NCBI GenBank assembly: GCA_033852175.1
Contig: JAWSUY010000003.1
Span: 1-64,000, forward strand
Direction: 5' to 3'
Source: Agarilytica sp033852175
Lineage (GTDB): Bacteria; Pseudomonadota; Gammaproteobacteria; Pseudomonadales; Cellvibrionaceae
DNA length: 64,000 nt
Below are positions 33,301 through 40,800 of this stretch, in pieces. Under the pieces are notes generated by a model. It saw nothing but the letters and a program-made list of their open reading frames with translations, did no database searches and was not told the DNA's origin. The first letter of the stretch is position 1. The number at the start of each line of letters is the position of its first letter. The position numbers were made by a program, and so were the translations under genes.

Positions 33301-34838
33301 CCTCGGCACAGGCTTTGTGTTTGAATTCCGCTGATGTACAAACAGAAATCGCATTGCAACGGATTGATAACTTAACGAGAGAAAGCCTAGGGATAAGGCC
33401 CAGTGATCTTGCTTATGTCATATATACCTCAGGTTCGACTGGGAATCCGAAGGGTGTCCTAGTCGATCACAATAATGTTATGCGGCTTTTCAAAGCATCT
33501 GAACCAGATTTTAAATTTGATGAACAGGATGTTTGGACGCTTTTCCACTCCTACGCATTTGATTTTTCTGTATGGGAGTTGTGGGGGGCGCTAATGCACG
33601 GAGGGCGTTTGGTCGTTGTTCCGTATTGGGTTTCTCGTTCGCCGGATGATTTTTATAGCCTGTTAGTAAACGAAAATGTCACGATTCTTAACCAGACGCC
33701 AAGTGCATTTAACTCTGTAGTGGCTGTTGATGAGAAACAGGCTAAAACCTTATCGCTCCGTTGTATTATTTTTGGTGGTGAAAAGTTAAATCCCAGATTA
33801 ATTATTCCGTGGATGAATCGGCATGGAGACCAATCTCCTCAGCTCATTAATATGTACGGTATTACCGAAACAACCGTTCATGTGACTTACCGTCAATTAC
33901 TGATAAACGATTTAAAAAGTCATAATGAAAAAAGCGTTATTGGTCGCCCTTTGGCTGATCTGTCGACGTGGGTGCTTAACTCGGAAAATCAATTGACTCC
34001 AGTTGGCGTTGCCGGTGAACTGCACGTTGGTGGTTCGGGGTTAACGCGTGGGTATTTGAATCGGCCAGAATTAACGGCGGATAAATTTATACAAAACCCG
34101 TTCAGTGATGATCCCAAGGATCGTCTATATAAAACGGGTGATCTTGTACGCTGGTTGCCGGATGGGGATTTGGAATATCTAGACCGCCTAGACGACCAAG
34201 TCAAAATTCGTGGTTTTAGGATTGAGCTGGGTGAAATTGAAAATGCCTTATTAGCGCACGACGCGATTCAAGATGTGGTGGTGATTGCGCGAGAAGACAC
34301 CGGGGATAAACGGTTAGTCGCTTATGTAGTGATAGCGGTGACGGAATGGTCTGCTGACTCTGAAGACGATGTTCTCCTCAGTACTCAGATGGATGCTTGG
34401 CGTCAGCACCTTAGTCAGACATTACCTGAATACATGATGCCGTCGAGCTTTGTCGTACTTGACACACTGCCGCTCACGCCCAATGGCAAGGTCAATCGCA
34501 AAGTACTACCGGCTCCAGATATGAGTCAAGAGCAAGGCTCATACGTTGCGCCAAGCACCGACACAGAAAAAGAATTATGCAGTATTTGGCAAGATATTCT
34601 TGGACTTGAAAAGGTGGGTGTGACCGATAACTTTTTCCGCTTGGGAGGCCATTCATTATTGGTGACTAAGCTGTTGGTCCGCATTAATACATTTTTCAAG
34701 GTAACGTTGAATATTGTGGATATTTTTACTTTTGAAGATGTTGTGAGTATTGGTAAATTAGTGGATGCTCGTGTTTTGAACGAAAAAAATAAAAAATTGA
34801 AAGATAAAACGAAAAACAAAATGGAGATGAGCTGGTGA
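18324..34838 (+). CDS. NRPS subunit 2 (modules 4-8: Ser-like, hydrophobic, Ile-like, Gly, Thr)
   Basis: 5504 residues. Residues 1-55 resemble a TubC-type docking domain. C4 (HHIASDG at 207) is LCL type. A4 (Asp 735) reads DVWHFGLVDK, close to Ser but with Gly301. C5 (about 1180, HH 1315) is dual; A5 (Asp 1832) reads DAWMIGAICK, hydrophobic or aromatic, unassigned. C6 (about 2264, HH 2399) is dual; A6 (Asp 2915) reads DAFFFGVTFK, near the Ile code. C7 (about 3360, HHIINDH at 3495) is dual; A7 (Asp 4012) reads DILQLGLVWK, glycine. C8 (HHIASDG at 4552) is LCL, as expected after achiral Gly; A8 (Asp 5080) reads DFWNIGMVHK, threonine. Carrier serines lie at about 1090, 2174, 3270, 4363 and 5444. 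The C-terminal tail is Lys-rich and ends MEMSW. It is translationally coupled at both ends. Confidence 0.96.
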   Translation: MNIRKFISSLAEKRITLNLVNGKIKVSAPAGTITTEIRKELSLRKAEILDYLQEYYIGAAWSEQPIKPRPEDSSNPLSFSQQRLWFVDKLEQGSAQYNILVAIRMVGHLKPEALQKTFSSVLERHESLRTAFPEKENGPQQFIQPVSDFNLSLVDLSGVDDVQQKLKIHQLREAEASSVFDLSCDLMLRAQLIKLSEGEHILLVTMHHIASDGWSAGILVKELSQLYQAYAAGHENPLSPLAIQYADYAHWQREWLQGEVLDKQIDYWQCQLSNLPVVHNIPLDNIRPQRQTFSGASVSAQLSKDSLQRLNALCVEQDVTLFVGLHAAFSILLARYSGQSDIVIGSPIANREQAEVADLIGFFVNTLVLRSDVSGSPSFIDLLQQSKQTALDAYAHQQVPFEQLVEALQPERSLSHSPLFQIMLVLQNNEIDTLNMEGLTLSLLSQPQSHSKFDLTLYAEETDSGLALEWGYNTDIFERTTIERMAAHFVSLLDGLLDDSDGNVYDIEYLSEKEVYQLLVGWNDTQAEYPEDRCIHELFELQVKNNPEGIALVFENRQLSYQELNKKSNQLAHYLISQRNVKPDTLVGICLERSFDLVIAIMGVVKAGGAYVPLDPDYPEARLIYMLGNAALDTVITCEEILSRTPVAQAQSLCLDNQTVQSSLLAHSDADVSIQKIALTSKHLAYVLYTSGSTGKPKGVMVEHQAIVNRIHWMHRQYKASPNDIVLQKTPCSFDVSVWEFFGAITIGAKLVIAEPKGHTDPAYLCRLIQEQKITTLHFVPPILRALLAGPDIAGCLSVKQVFSGGESLTPPLVRDFYQSFSNAELHHLYGPTEAAVDVTSWECPADESPYSVVPIGRPIDNIQLYVLDKQLKLVPQGVVGELHIGGVGLARGYLKRPELTTEKFIKNSFSGVSEARLYKTGDLVRWLPDGALEFMGRIDDQVKIRGFRIELGEIENSLLAHYSIKEVVVVAREEAGDKRIVAYVVTSEDTPQDETIVSTQMDAWRHFLSQSLPDYMLPSSFMVLDALPLTPNGKVDRKALPAPDISQQQNIYVAPATDTEKVLCEIWQYILGLELVGVTDNFFRLGGHSLLLIQLLAQLQKTGRHTDVRTLFSAVSLGELATQLDAMEDSAESVFSAPDNLISESCDSITPEMLSLITLDQTEINSITAAVPGGAENIQDIYPLAPLQEGILFHHQVSAGAGDTYVMPVLLETKTLQQRDDFLQALQKVVNRHDVLRSAVLWEGLSQAVQVVCRQVDLSISSLTLNLDEEVLPQLLEKMEPAEQAMDITQAPLFRVQLAEDPQSDQYFILLQLHHIISDHVGLEIIQAEVQAIIEGREGQLSLAEPYREFVAHTLHQAKTLNTETFFRGKLSSIAEPTAPFDLLDVHGSGSDVVEVRQQLSEKLSHDIRMLSQRLAVSSAALFHSVFGLVVGICSGRDDVVFGTVLSGRLQGTSGAGHMMGMFINTLPIRLTLQGVGSEALVLQAQAELLDLLPYEQASLALAQQCSGLPNGTPLFSAMLNYRHSASADNDVMGNSGIKVIHGHERTNYPFVVSVDDLDDGFALTAQMNAAIDPARVVEYLQTAMEGLVDALYNAPQKLVLDIGVISARERLQLLQDRNDTETDCSTDKCIHELFEEQEKNNPEAIALVFEEQKVSYRELNNKANQLAHYLLAEKNVLPDTLVGVCLERSLEMVVAILGVLKAGAAYVPLDPDYPEARLAYMLDDAALETVITHSNVLARTPIASEHALCWDDENIQQKISDQSYSNLNPQKLGLSSAHLAYVIYTSGSTGKPKGVMISHKGLPSLVDDNGEQFQVCKESRFLQNNSINFDAASWVVWMSLARGATLFIAKKLLMPKDELRSLIVQNKISHLMMTPASLNLLDPGGLPNLKCVIVGGDNCLQELADRWSPSCLFFNAYGPTENTICTTVKKIECGDVVNIGKPVHNTQVYVSCRDSLLPTGVAGELCIGGVGLARGYLNRPELTAEKFIPNPFSDVSSDRLYKTGDLVRWLPDGNLEYLGRSDDQVKIRGFRIELGEIENTLLAHESINDTVVTVREDDGDKRIVAYVVSRDDLSADEPLASTQIDIWRQHLSQCLPEYMLPSSFVVLDELPLTSNGKVDRKALPAPDMSQQQDAYVAPITETEKVLCEIWQEILGLEQVGVTDNFFRLGGHSLLLIQLLARLQETGRHSDVRTLFSTESLGELAALLDETAENSPHGFSASPNLIPEFCDSITPEMLSLISLEQPAIDRITMAMPGGAANIQDIYPLAPLQEGILFHHQMSENVGDPYVLPALLAVKTREQRDDFLRALQIVVNRHDVLRSAVLWQGLPLAVQVVCRHIELPVEHIALSPDKEVMPQLLEQMAPEQQAMDLSQAPLLRVQLAEDPQSEQYFILLKLHHIISDHVGLEIIQTEVQAILQGKENTLMSPVSYREFVAHALHQAKTLNADIFFQEKIGSITEPTAPFNLLDVHGNGGEVLEAKQQFPEKLSQDIRRLAKKLAVTPAAFFHTVFGLVVGACSGRDDVVFGTVLSGRLQGTLGAGQMLGMFINTLPFRLTLPDMGSEELVLQAQAELLDLLPYEQASLALAQKCSGLSSGTPLFSAMLNYRHSAPADNDLTDNAGIEVLHGHERTNYPFVVSVDDLSEGFALTAQVNASISPERVVGYLQTAMEGLVEALGKFPEKPVLDVGVVPAQERHQLLVEWNDTKTDYPEDHCIHELFEEQVTINPDAVALVFEEQQLSYGDLNRKANQLSHYLVNEKNVRPDTLVGICFERSLDMIIAILAILKAGGAYVPLDPGYPEARLAYMLEDAALDTVITNRDVLARTPITSGQALCWGDSDVQQKISEQPLDNLTSNQLGLAPNHLAYVIYTSGSTGKPKGVMVEHRAVVRLVKNTNFIAVENVKAMAQASNMSFDAATFEVWGALLSGAKLVHVSKNELLNASLLQKKIEEHAIDTLFVTTALFKIMSETSPSCFSQLSNVFFGGEKSSIHSVRTVAEFGKPNRLVHVYGPTENTTFSTWKNLTLDYINNTESLAIGESLSNTTAYVVNHGLTLQPIGVGGELLLGGEGLSRGYLNRPDLTAEKFIQNPFSDDPSDRLYKTGDLVRWLPDGNLEFMGRLDDQVKIRGFRIELGEIENTLLEQESIKETVVVAREDSGGKRIVAYVVASNKVPEDESLISAQIEAWREQLSQSLPEYMIPSSFIVLESLPLTANGKVDHKALPAPDMSQQQDTYVAPSTDTEKVLCEIWQDILGLDQVGVTDNFFRLGGHSLLLVQLLTRLQEADRHTDVRSLFNSVNLGELATLLDANKESAASAFSAPANLIPESCDALTPAMLSLITLDQTAIDNIASVMPGGAANIQDIYPLAPLQEGILFHHQMSDGAGDPYVLPVLLATKTCQQRDDFLQALQRVVNRHDVLRSAVLWQGLPQAVQVVCRHADLPITPLVLMPNAEVMPQLQQQLSPAQQFMDITKGPLLRVRVADDPVSGQYFILLQYHHIINDHVALEIIKSEVQAILDGKEDTLTSPALYREFVAHALHQAKTFNAERFFQDKLGSVTEPTAPFNLLDVRGNGGDIVEAYQPLSHKLSQHIRTLSRRLAVSPAALFHTAFGLVVGACSGRDDVVFGTVLLGRLQGTVDVGRMLGMFINTLPCRLTFQGMCAEAMVLQVQAELSALLPYEQASLAIAQQCSGLPSDTPLFSAMLNYRHSAPADHNVSSNSDIDVLHAHERSNYPFSVSVDDLGEDFALTAQVSEVIDPVRVVEYLQTAVEGLVDALDHYPQKPVLDIDILSVVERHQLLVAWNDTETDYSKECCIHELFEEQVKNNPEAIALVFEKQQLSYGDLNRKANQLARYLVTVKNVQPNTLVGICLERSLDMVIAIFGVLKSGAAYVPLDPEYPQARLAYMLEDAALDTVITNRDVLARTPTTSDQALCLDEAVIQRAILSHSHENIIAHELGLTSNDLAYVIYTSGSTGKPKGVEIIHSAVVNFLQVFKKRLDLGVDDCWLAVTPISFDIAVLEIYLPLISNSRVVIASSFASKNEHSLAALIRDSGTTVMQATPATWTMLQHLNEIPVLRHALVGGDVFPLSLAQEMRPKMGSLFNLYGPTEATVWATIMEFPENVERMLIGKPMDNTSVYVVSKQLTLTPTGVPGELLIGGAGLARGYINRLELTAEKFIQNPFSDAPEDRLYKTGDLVRWLPDGNIEFLGRLDDQVKIRGFRIELGEIENTLLAHDSIKDAVVVAREDNGDKRLVAYVVTDIVVSDDMSKDESLVSSYMETWRQYLNQSLPEYMLPSSFVVLDVLPLTPNGKIDRKALPAPNMTQQQDAYVAPTNNTEKVLCDIWQDILGVEKAGVSDNFFRLGGHSLLATRMISQVNSILAVKLSLKIFFETNTVQALAIAIEGLDSTSHQPAIVRVSRSQPLLLSHGQQRLWFIDQMTQGSAQYNMPAALRLSGHLNLAVLQQALSTLVDRHESLRTIFVDDGEGPLQHICPSPAFKLSMIDLSDLDLLTQEEKVRQYFSEESHRAFDLSRDLMLRVELIKSSEDEHILLATMHHIASDGWSVSILVGELSQLYQAYVEGNENPLAPLAIQYADYAHWQREWLQGEVLNKQIDYWQGQLLNLPVLHNLPLDKVRPQRQTFSGARVNAKLSKASLDKLNALCIQYGATLFMGLHAAFSVLLARYSGESDIVIGSPIANREQAEVEDLIGFFVNTLVLRSDVSGSPSFIDLLQQSRRTALDAYAHQQVPFEQLVEVLQPERSLSHSPLFQVILVLQNNEKTTLELPGLTLSSIDQPKIQAKFDLTLNVADTDQGLALDWEFNTDLFERTTIERMASHFESLLERFLASPNENVYALKIVDEHERHQLLMVWNDQKVVFPQDHCIHELFEEKVENNPESIALVFEDQQLSYSELNNKANQLAHYLVAERNVKPDMLVGICLERSLDMVVAILAILKSGGAYVPLDPAYPEARLSYILDDAGLDTVITSSDVFVRTPITSAQALCLNSADVQTEIALQRIDNLTRESLGIRPSDLAYVIYTSGSTGNPKGVLVDHNNVMRLFKASEPDFKFDEQDVWTLFHSYAFDFSVWELWGALMHGGRLVVVPYWVSRSPDDFYSLLVNENVTILNQTPSAFNSVVAVDEKQAKTLSLRCIIFGGEKLNPRLIIPWMNRHGDQSPQLINMYGITETTVHVTYRQLLINDLKSHNEKSVIGRPLADLSTWVLNSENQLTPVGVAGELHVGGSGLTRGYLNRPELTADKFIQNPFSDDPKDRLYKTGDLVRWLPDGDLEYLDRLDDQVKIRGFRIELGEIENALLAHDAIQDVVVIAREDTGDKRLVAYVVIAVTEWSADSEDDVLLSTQMDAWRQHLSQTLPEYMMPSSFVVLDTLPLTPNGKVNRKVLPAPDMSQEQGSYVAPSTDTEKELCSIWQDILGLEKVGVTDNFFRLGGHSLLVTKLLVRINTFFKVTLNIVDIFTFEDVVSIGKLVDARVLNEKNKKLKDKTKNKMEMSW

Positions 34839-37800
34839 TGCCGAATATTGAATCTGTTATTCAGGAACTGTCCGAATATGATATTTTTGTTTTCTTGGAG
34901 AACGGCACACTAAAAACGAGATGTGATGAAAGCTCTTTGAATGGACACACTGTTGGTTTAATAAAGAACAACAAAGAAGCGTTGTTAGAATATTTGTCAA
35001 AGACTGAATTGGAAGGCGATGCCAAAACTATCGCAATATTGCCATGTTTAAATACAGAGGAGGTTCTGTCTTTCTCGCAGCAGCGACTCTGGTTGCTCGA
35101 TCAAATAGAAAAAGGCAGCACTCAATATAATATTCCTGTGGCATTAAAATTGACCGGTTCACTCGATGTCGAGGCCTTGAATAAAGCACTAACCACGATC
35201 GTGGAACGTCATGAAAGTCTCCGCACCATATTTTTGGACACGGGCCAAGGGCCGTTGCAGGTAATTCAACAGGCCACTAAATTCGATCTGCCCATAGTCA
35301 ATATAGGGGATCGATTAGATGGTGAGAAAACTCAGCAGATAGACATAGTGATTGCCGAGGAAGCGAAGAAAGGTTTCGATTTAAGCCAGGACCTAATGTT
35401 ACGTGCCCAGTTATTGAAGCTGTCTGATAATGAGCATGTCCTATTGGTGACGATGCATCACATCGCGTCCGATGGATGGTCGGTAGGGATATTGATCAAA
35501 GAGTTAAGTCAGTTATACCTAGCGTATGCAGAGGGGAACGAAAACCCCTTGCCAGCGCTTACGATTCAATACGCTGATTACGCGCACTGGCAGCGTGAGT
35601 GGTTACAGGGTGACGTGTTAGATAAGCATCTTGATTATTGGCAAAGCCAATTATCGAATCTACCTGTTGTACACAGCCTCCCTTTGGATATGGTACGCCC
35701 TCAACGGCAAACCTTTGCTGGCGCACTCGTGAGCGCTCAACTGAGCAAAACGAGTTTGGATAGTTTGAATTCCTTATGCCTACAATACGGTGCGACCTTG
35801 TTTATGGGCCTGCATGCTGCGTATTCTGTATTGCTCGCGCGTTACAGTGGTGAATCCGACATCGTAATGGGCAGTCCTATTGCTAATCGTGAACAAGCGG
35901 AAGTGGCGGACCTCATCGGTTTTTTTATCAATACCTTGGTGCTCCGCAGTGATGTATCGGGTGCTCCCTCGTTTATCGACATGTTGCAACAGAGTAAGCA
36001 AACGGCATTGGGGGGGTATTCCCATCAGCAAGTGCCGTTTGAACAATTAGTGGAATTGTTACAGCCAGAACGAAGCCTTAGTCATAGCCCGTTATTTCAA
36101 ATAATGTTGGTATTGCAAAATAATGAAAAAAGTACCTTAGAATTACCCGGGTTAACACTCAGTCCCCTAGCGCAAACACAAGTTCAAGCGAAGTTTGACT
36201 TAATGTTAAATGCCGTAGAGTTAGAGGGCGGATTAGCGCTCGAGTGGGAATTCAATACTGACTTATTTGAACGCTCGACCATTGAAGGAATGGCTGGCCA
36301 CTTTGTTTCGTTATTAGAGAATATGCTCGCCAGGCCCACTAAAAATGTCCATGCTATTGAGTTTTTGAATGAACGTGAGCGTCATCAATCATTGCTGGAG
36401 TGGAATAATACGCAAGCGGATTACCCTCAAGAGCGTTGTGTTCATGAACTTTTTGAAGAGCAAGTCAATACAAATCCTGACGCAATTGCCTTGGTGTTTG
36501 AAGAACAAAAACTAAGTTATCGAGAGTTAAATAATCACGCAAATCAATTAGCTCATTACCTAGTGACAGAAAAAAATGTTCGACCGGACATGTTGGTTGG
36601 TATTTGCTTAGAGCGTTCTTTCGAGATGGTGATCGCCATTTTGGGGATCACAAAAGCGGGGGCTGCGTATGTGCCACTGGACCCGGATTATCCCGAAGCT
36701 CGTCTAGCGTATATGTTAGATGACGCGAGTTTGGATACGGTTGTTACAAGTCATGATGTATTTGAACGTACGGCCATTACGTCGGCTCAAGCACTGTGTT
36801 TGAGTGAACCGGAAGTGCAGCGCAGGATATCAACACAGTCGGTAGATAATTTAAAACCGAACAGCTTGGGGTTAAAGGCCCATCATCTTGCCTATGTTAT
36901 CTATACCTCGGGTTCGACAGGACACCCAAAAGGTGTGATGGTCGGGCATAACGCAATCGTTAACCGTATTCATTGGATGCACAAACAATACGGCGCGTCA
37001 CCACAGGATATTTTTCTCCAAAAAACACCATTTAGTTTTGACGTGTCAGTTTGGGAATTTTTCTGGCCATTAATGGCCGGCGCTCAACTCGTGATTGCTA
37101 AATCGCAAGGTCATACGGACCCGGTCTATTTAAATGCGCTGATTCAAGAAAAGGGTGTGACGAAACTGCATTTTGTCCCCTCGATGTTAAGTGCCATGTT
37201 GTCCGGTTCATCATTAAGCGAATGTCCGTCACTACAGCAGGTTTTTTGCAGTGGCGAAGCGCTCGCCATTAACCATGCGCGCGATTTTTATGCAGCATTA
37301 CCGAACAGCGAACTGCACAATTTATACGGCCCGACTGAAGCTGCGGTCGATGTCAGTTATTGGGCGTGCCCGGCGCAAGAAAGCCCTCATGCAAGCGTAC
37401 CGATTGGCCGTCCAATCAATAATGTTCAATTACACGTATTAGATAAACAATTACAACTGTTGCCTCAGGGCGTCGTGGGTGAATTGCATATTGGTGGTGT
37501 TGGTTTAGCGCGCGGTTATTTAAATCGAACTGAATTAACGGCAGAAAAATTTATTCAAAGCCCATTTAGTGATGACGCTGCAGATAGGCTCTATAAAACG
37601 GGCGATCTTGTACGCTGGTTGGCGGACGGTAACTTGGAATATGTTGGACGTATAGACGACCAAGTCAAAATTCGTGGTTTTAGGATAGAGTTAGGCGAAA
37701 TTGAAAATACTTTATTAACACACGAGTCAATTGTTGAAACCGCAGTGGTTGCACGAGAGGAAACGGGTGATAAACGTATAGTCGCCTATGTTGTGATAAA

Positions 37801-40800
37801 AACTGACGTGTCTGAAGACGAGGTGAAGATAGATACTTTACGACAGCACCTCAGCAAGAGTTTACCCGAGTATATGTTGCCGTGGAGCTTTGTTGTGCTG
37901 GATGCCTTACCGCTCACGGCTAACGGCAAGTTGGATCGTAAAGCGCTGCCTGCACCGGACATGAGTCAACAGCAAAACGTTTATGTTGCACCAATCACCG
38001 AAACTGAAAAAATATTGTGCAAAATTTGGCAAGACATTCTCAATCTTAACCAGGTGGGGGTGACGGATAACTTCTTCCGCTTGGGCGGGCATTCCCTTCT
38101 TCTCATTCAATTGCTCGCGCGCTTACAAGAAACAGGTCGACACAGTGATGTTCGCAGCTTATTCAGTGCAGCAAGCTTGGGTGATCTGGCTGCAGAGTTA
38201 GATGCGAAAAAGGAAAATACAGCGAGCATTTTTAAAGCCCCTGAGAATTTGATTCCCGAGTCTAGTGATGCCATTACTCCAGAGATGCTCAGCTTAATTA
38301 CTCTAAAGCAGGATGAGATAGACCGCATCGCAGCTGTGGTGCCGGGTGGTGCTGAAAATATTCAGGATATGTATCCCTTAGCGCCGCTGCAAGAAGGTAT
38401 TTTATTCCACCACCAAATGAGTGACGGAGCCGGAGATCCTTATGTGATGCCTGTATTGCTGACAGCAAAAAATCGCCAGCAACGCGATGATTTTTTACTG
38501 GCATTACAGAAGGTTGTCAATCGGCATGATGTTTTGCGGACAGCCGTGTTATGGCAAGGCTTACCGCAAGCTGTGCAAGTGGTGTGTCGCCAGGTTGATT
38601 TATCAATTACGACTATCGCGTTGAATCCTGATATTGAGGTGATGCCGCAAATAGAGGCTCAAATGGCGCCAGCGCAACAGTTTATGGATATTACGCAGGC
38701 GCCGTTATTGCGCGTAGAGCTGGCTGAAGATTCTCAATCTGGGCAGTATTTTATCCTGCTGAAGCTGCATCATATTGTTGATGATGTTTCTTCTATAACA
38801 ATGATTCAGACGGAAATACAGTTGATGTTGGCGGGCAAGACCGAGGCCTTAGTGGAGCCTGGGCGTTATCGTGAGCTTGTCGCGCATGCACTGCATCAAG
38901 CTGAAACGCTAAATGCAGAAGCTTTTTTTCGGGATAAACTGGGCAGTATTAGTGAACCGACAGCCCCATTTAATTTGTTGGATGTGCATGGTAATGGTGG
39001 CGAAATTGTTGAAGTAAACCAGCGTTTACCGACTGCGCTATCACAACATATTCGGACCTTGTCGCGACGCTTGGCTGTAAGTCCAGCGGCTCTGTTTCAT
39101 TCTGTATTTGGTTTGGTTGTGGGAGTTTGCAGTGGCCGAGACGACGTTGTATTTGGAACAGTATTGTCTGGCCGCTTACAGGGTACTGACGGCGTGGGAC
39201 AAATGATGGGGATGTCAATCAACACGTTACCGTACCGATTAACTCTAAAAGGGCTGGGCGCTGAAGAATTAGTATTAAAGGCTCAGGCTGAATTATTGGC
39301 ATTATTGCCGTACGAGCAATCGTCATTATCCTTGGCGCAACAATGTAGTGGCTTACCCAATGGCACACCATTGTTTAGCACGATGTTGAATTACCGTCAT
39401 ACGGGGCCGGTCAATAACGACATCTCCTTCGATACGGGTATCGAGTTTCAGGCGGCTCACGAACGCACTAATTACCCTTTTACTGTATCTGTCGATGATC
39501 TCGATAACGATTTTGAAGTGACCGCGCAAGTGAGTGCGGCAATTGATCCGATTCGGGTCGTGGGGTATTTACAAACAGCAATGGAAGGGCTGGTCGAGGC
39601 ACTAGATTTTGCACCGCAGAAACCTGTATTGGATATTGGAATTATATCGGCGACAGAGCGGCATCAATTACTGGAGGCATGGAATGATACCGAAACGAAT
39701 TATTCAAAAGAGGGTTGTATCCACGAACTGTTTGAAACCCAGGTCAAAAACAATCCTGATGCGATTGCATTGGAATTTAAAGACCAAAAGCTAAGTTACA
39801 ACGCGTTAAATGTCCATGCGAATCAACTAGCGCATTACTTGGTTACAGAAAAAAATATTCAGCCGGATAGCTTGGTCGGCATTTGTTTAGAGCGTTCATT
39901 AGACATGGTGATCGCAATACTAGGTGTTTTGAAAGCGGGCGGAGCATATGTTCCATTGGATCCGAATTATCCGGAAGCGCGTCTGACGTATATGTTACAA
40001 GATGCTGCAGTGGATACGGTCATTACAAGCAGAGATTCGCTGGCACGAACACCTATTACCGCAGTGCAGGCCTTGTGTTGGGATGATGTAGATGTGCAGA
40101 AAAAGGTATCGGAGCAATCATACGAAAACATACCGACTCATCAAATTGGGTTGCGATCTAATCATCTCGCGTATGTTATTTACACTTCGGGTTCTACCGG
40201 CAATCCGAAAGGCGTCATGATTGAACACAGAAATACCAATGCTTTAATTCATTGGGGGGAAAGATGTTTTTCATCTGATGAGTTGAGCGCTGTCCTTGCA
40301 TCGACATCGCTTAATTTCGATTTGTCTGTATTTGAAATATTTCTACCGTTAGCTGTGGGCGGTCGCGTTATCCTTGTTAATGATGCATTGGATCTGATGG
40401 ATGAATCCTTCGATAAAACAATCTCCTTGATCAATACCGTACCCTCTGTGATTAGTACGCTGTTATCGCACAATGCAATTCCCGCTACCGTAAAAACAAT
40501 TAATTTGGCTGGTGAATTACTCAAGCAAGAGTTGGTTAAAAAGCTATACGCGCATAAAAAAGATTGTGTCGTTAATGACTTATATGGCCCGTCGGAAGAT
40601 ACGACATACTCGACGTATAGCCGTCGTTTGTTGGACGGTTCCCCGAATATTGGTCGTCCTATCGATAATGGCAAAGCCTACATATTTAGTGCTAGTGGAA
40701 CATTGCAGCCCGCAGGCGTTGAAGGTGAACTTTACTTAGGTGGCGATGGTTTAGGTCGGGGCTATCTGAATCGCCCAGAGTTAACGTCAGAAAAATTCAT

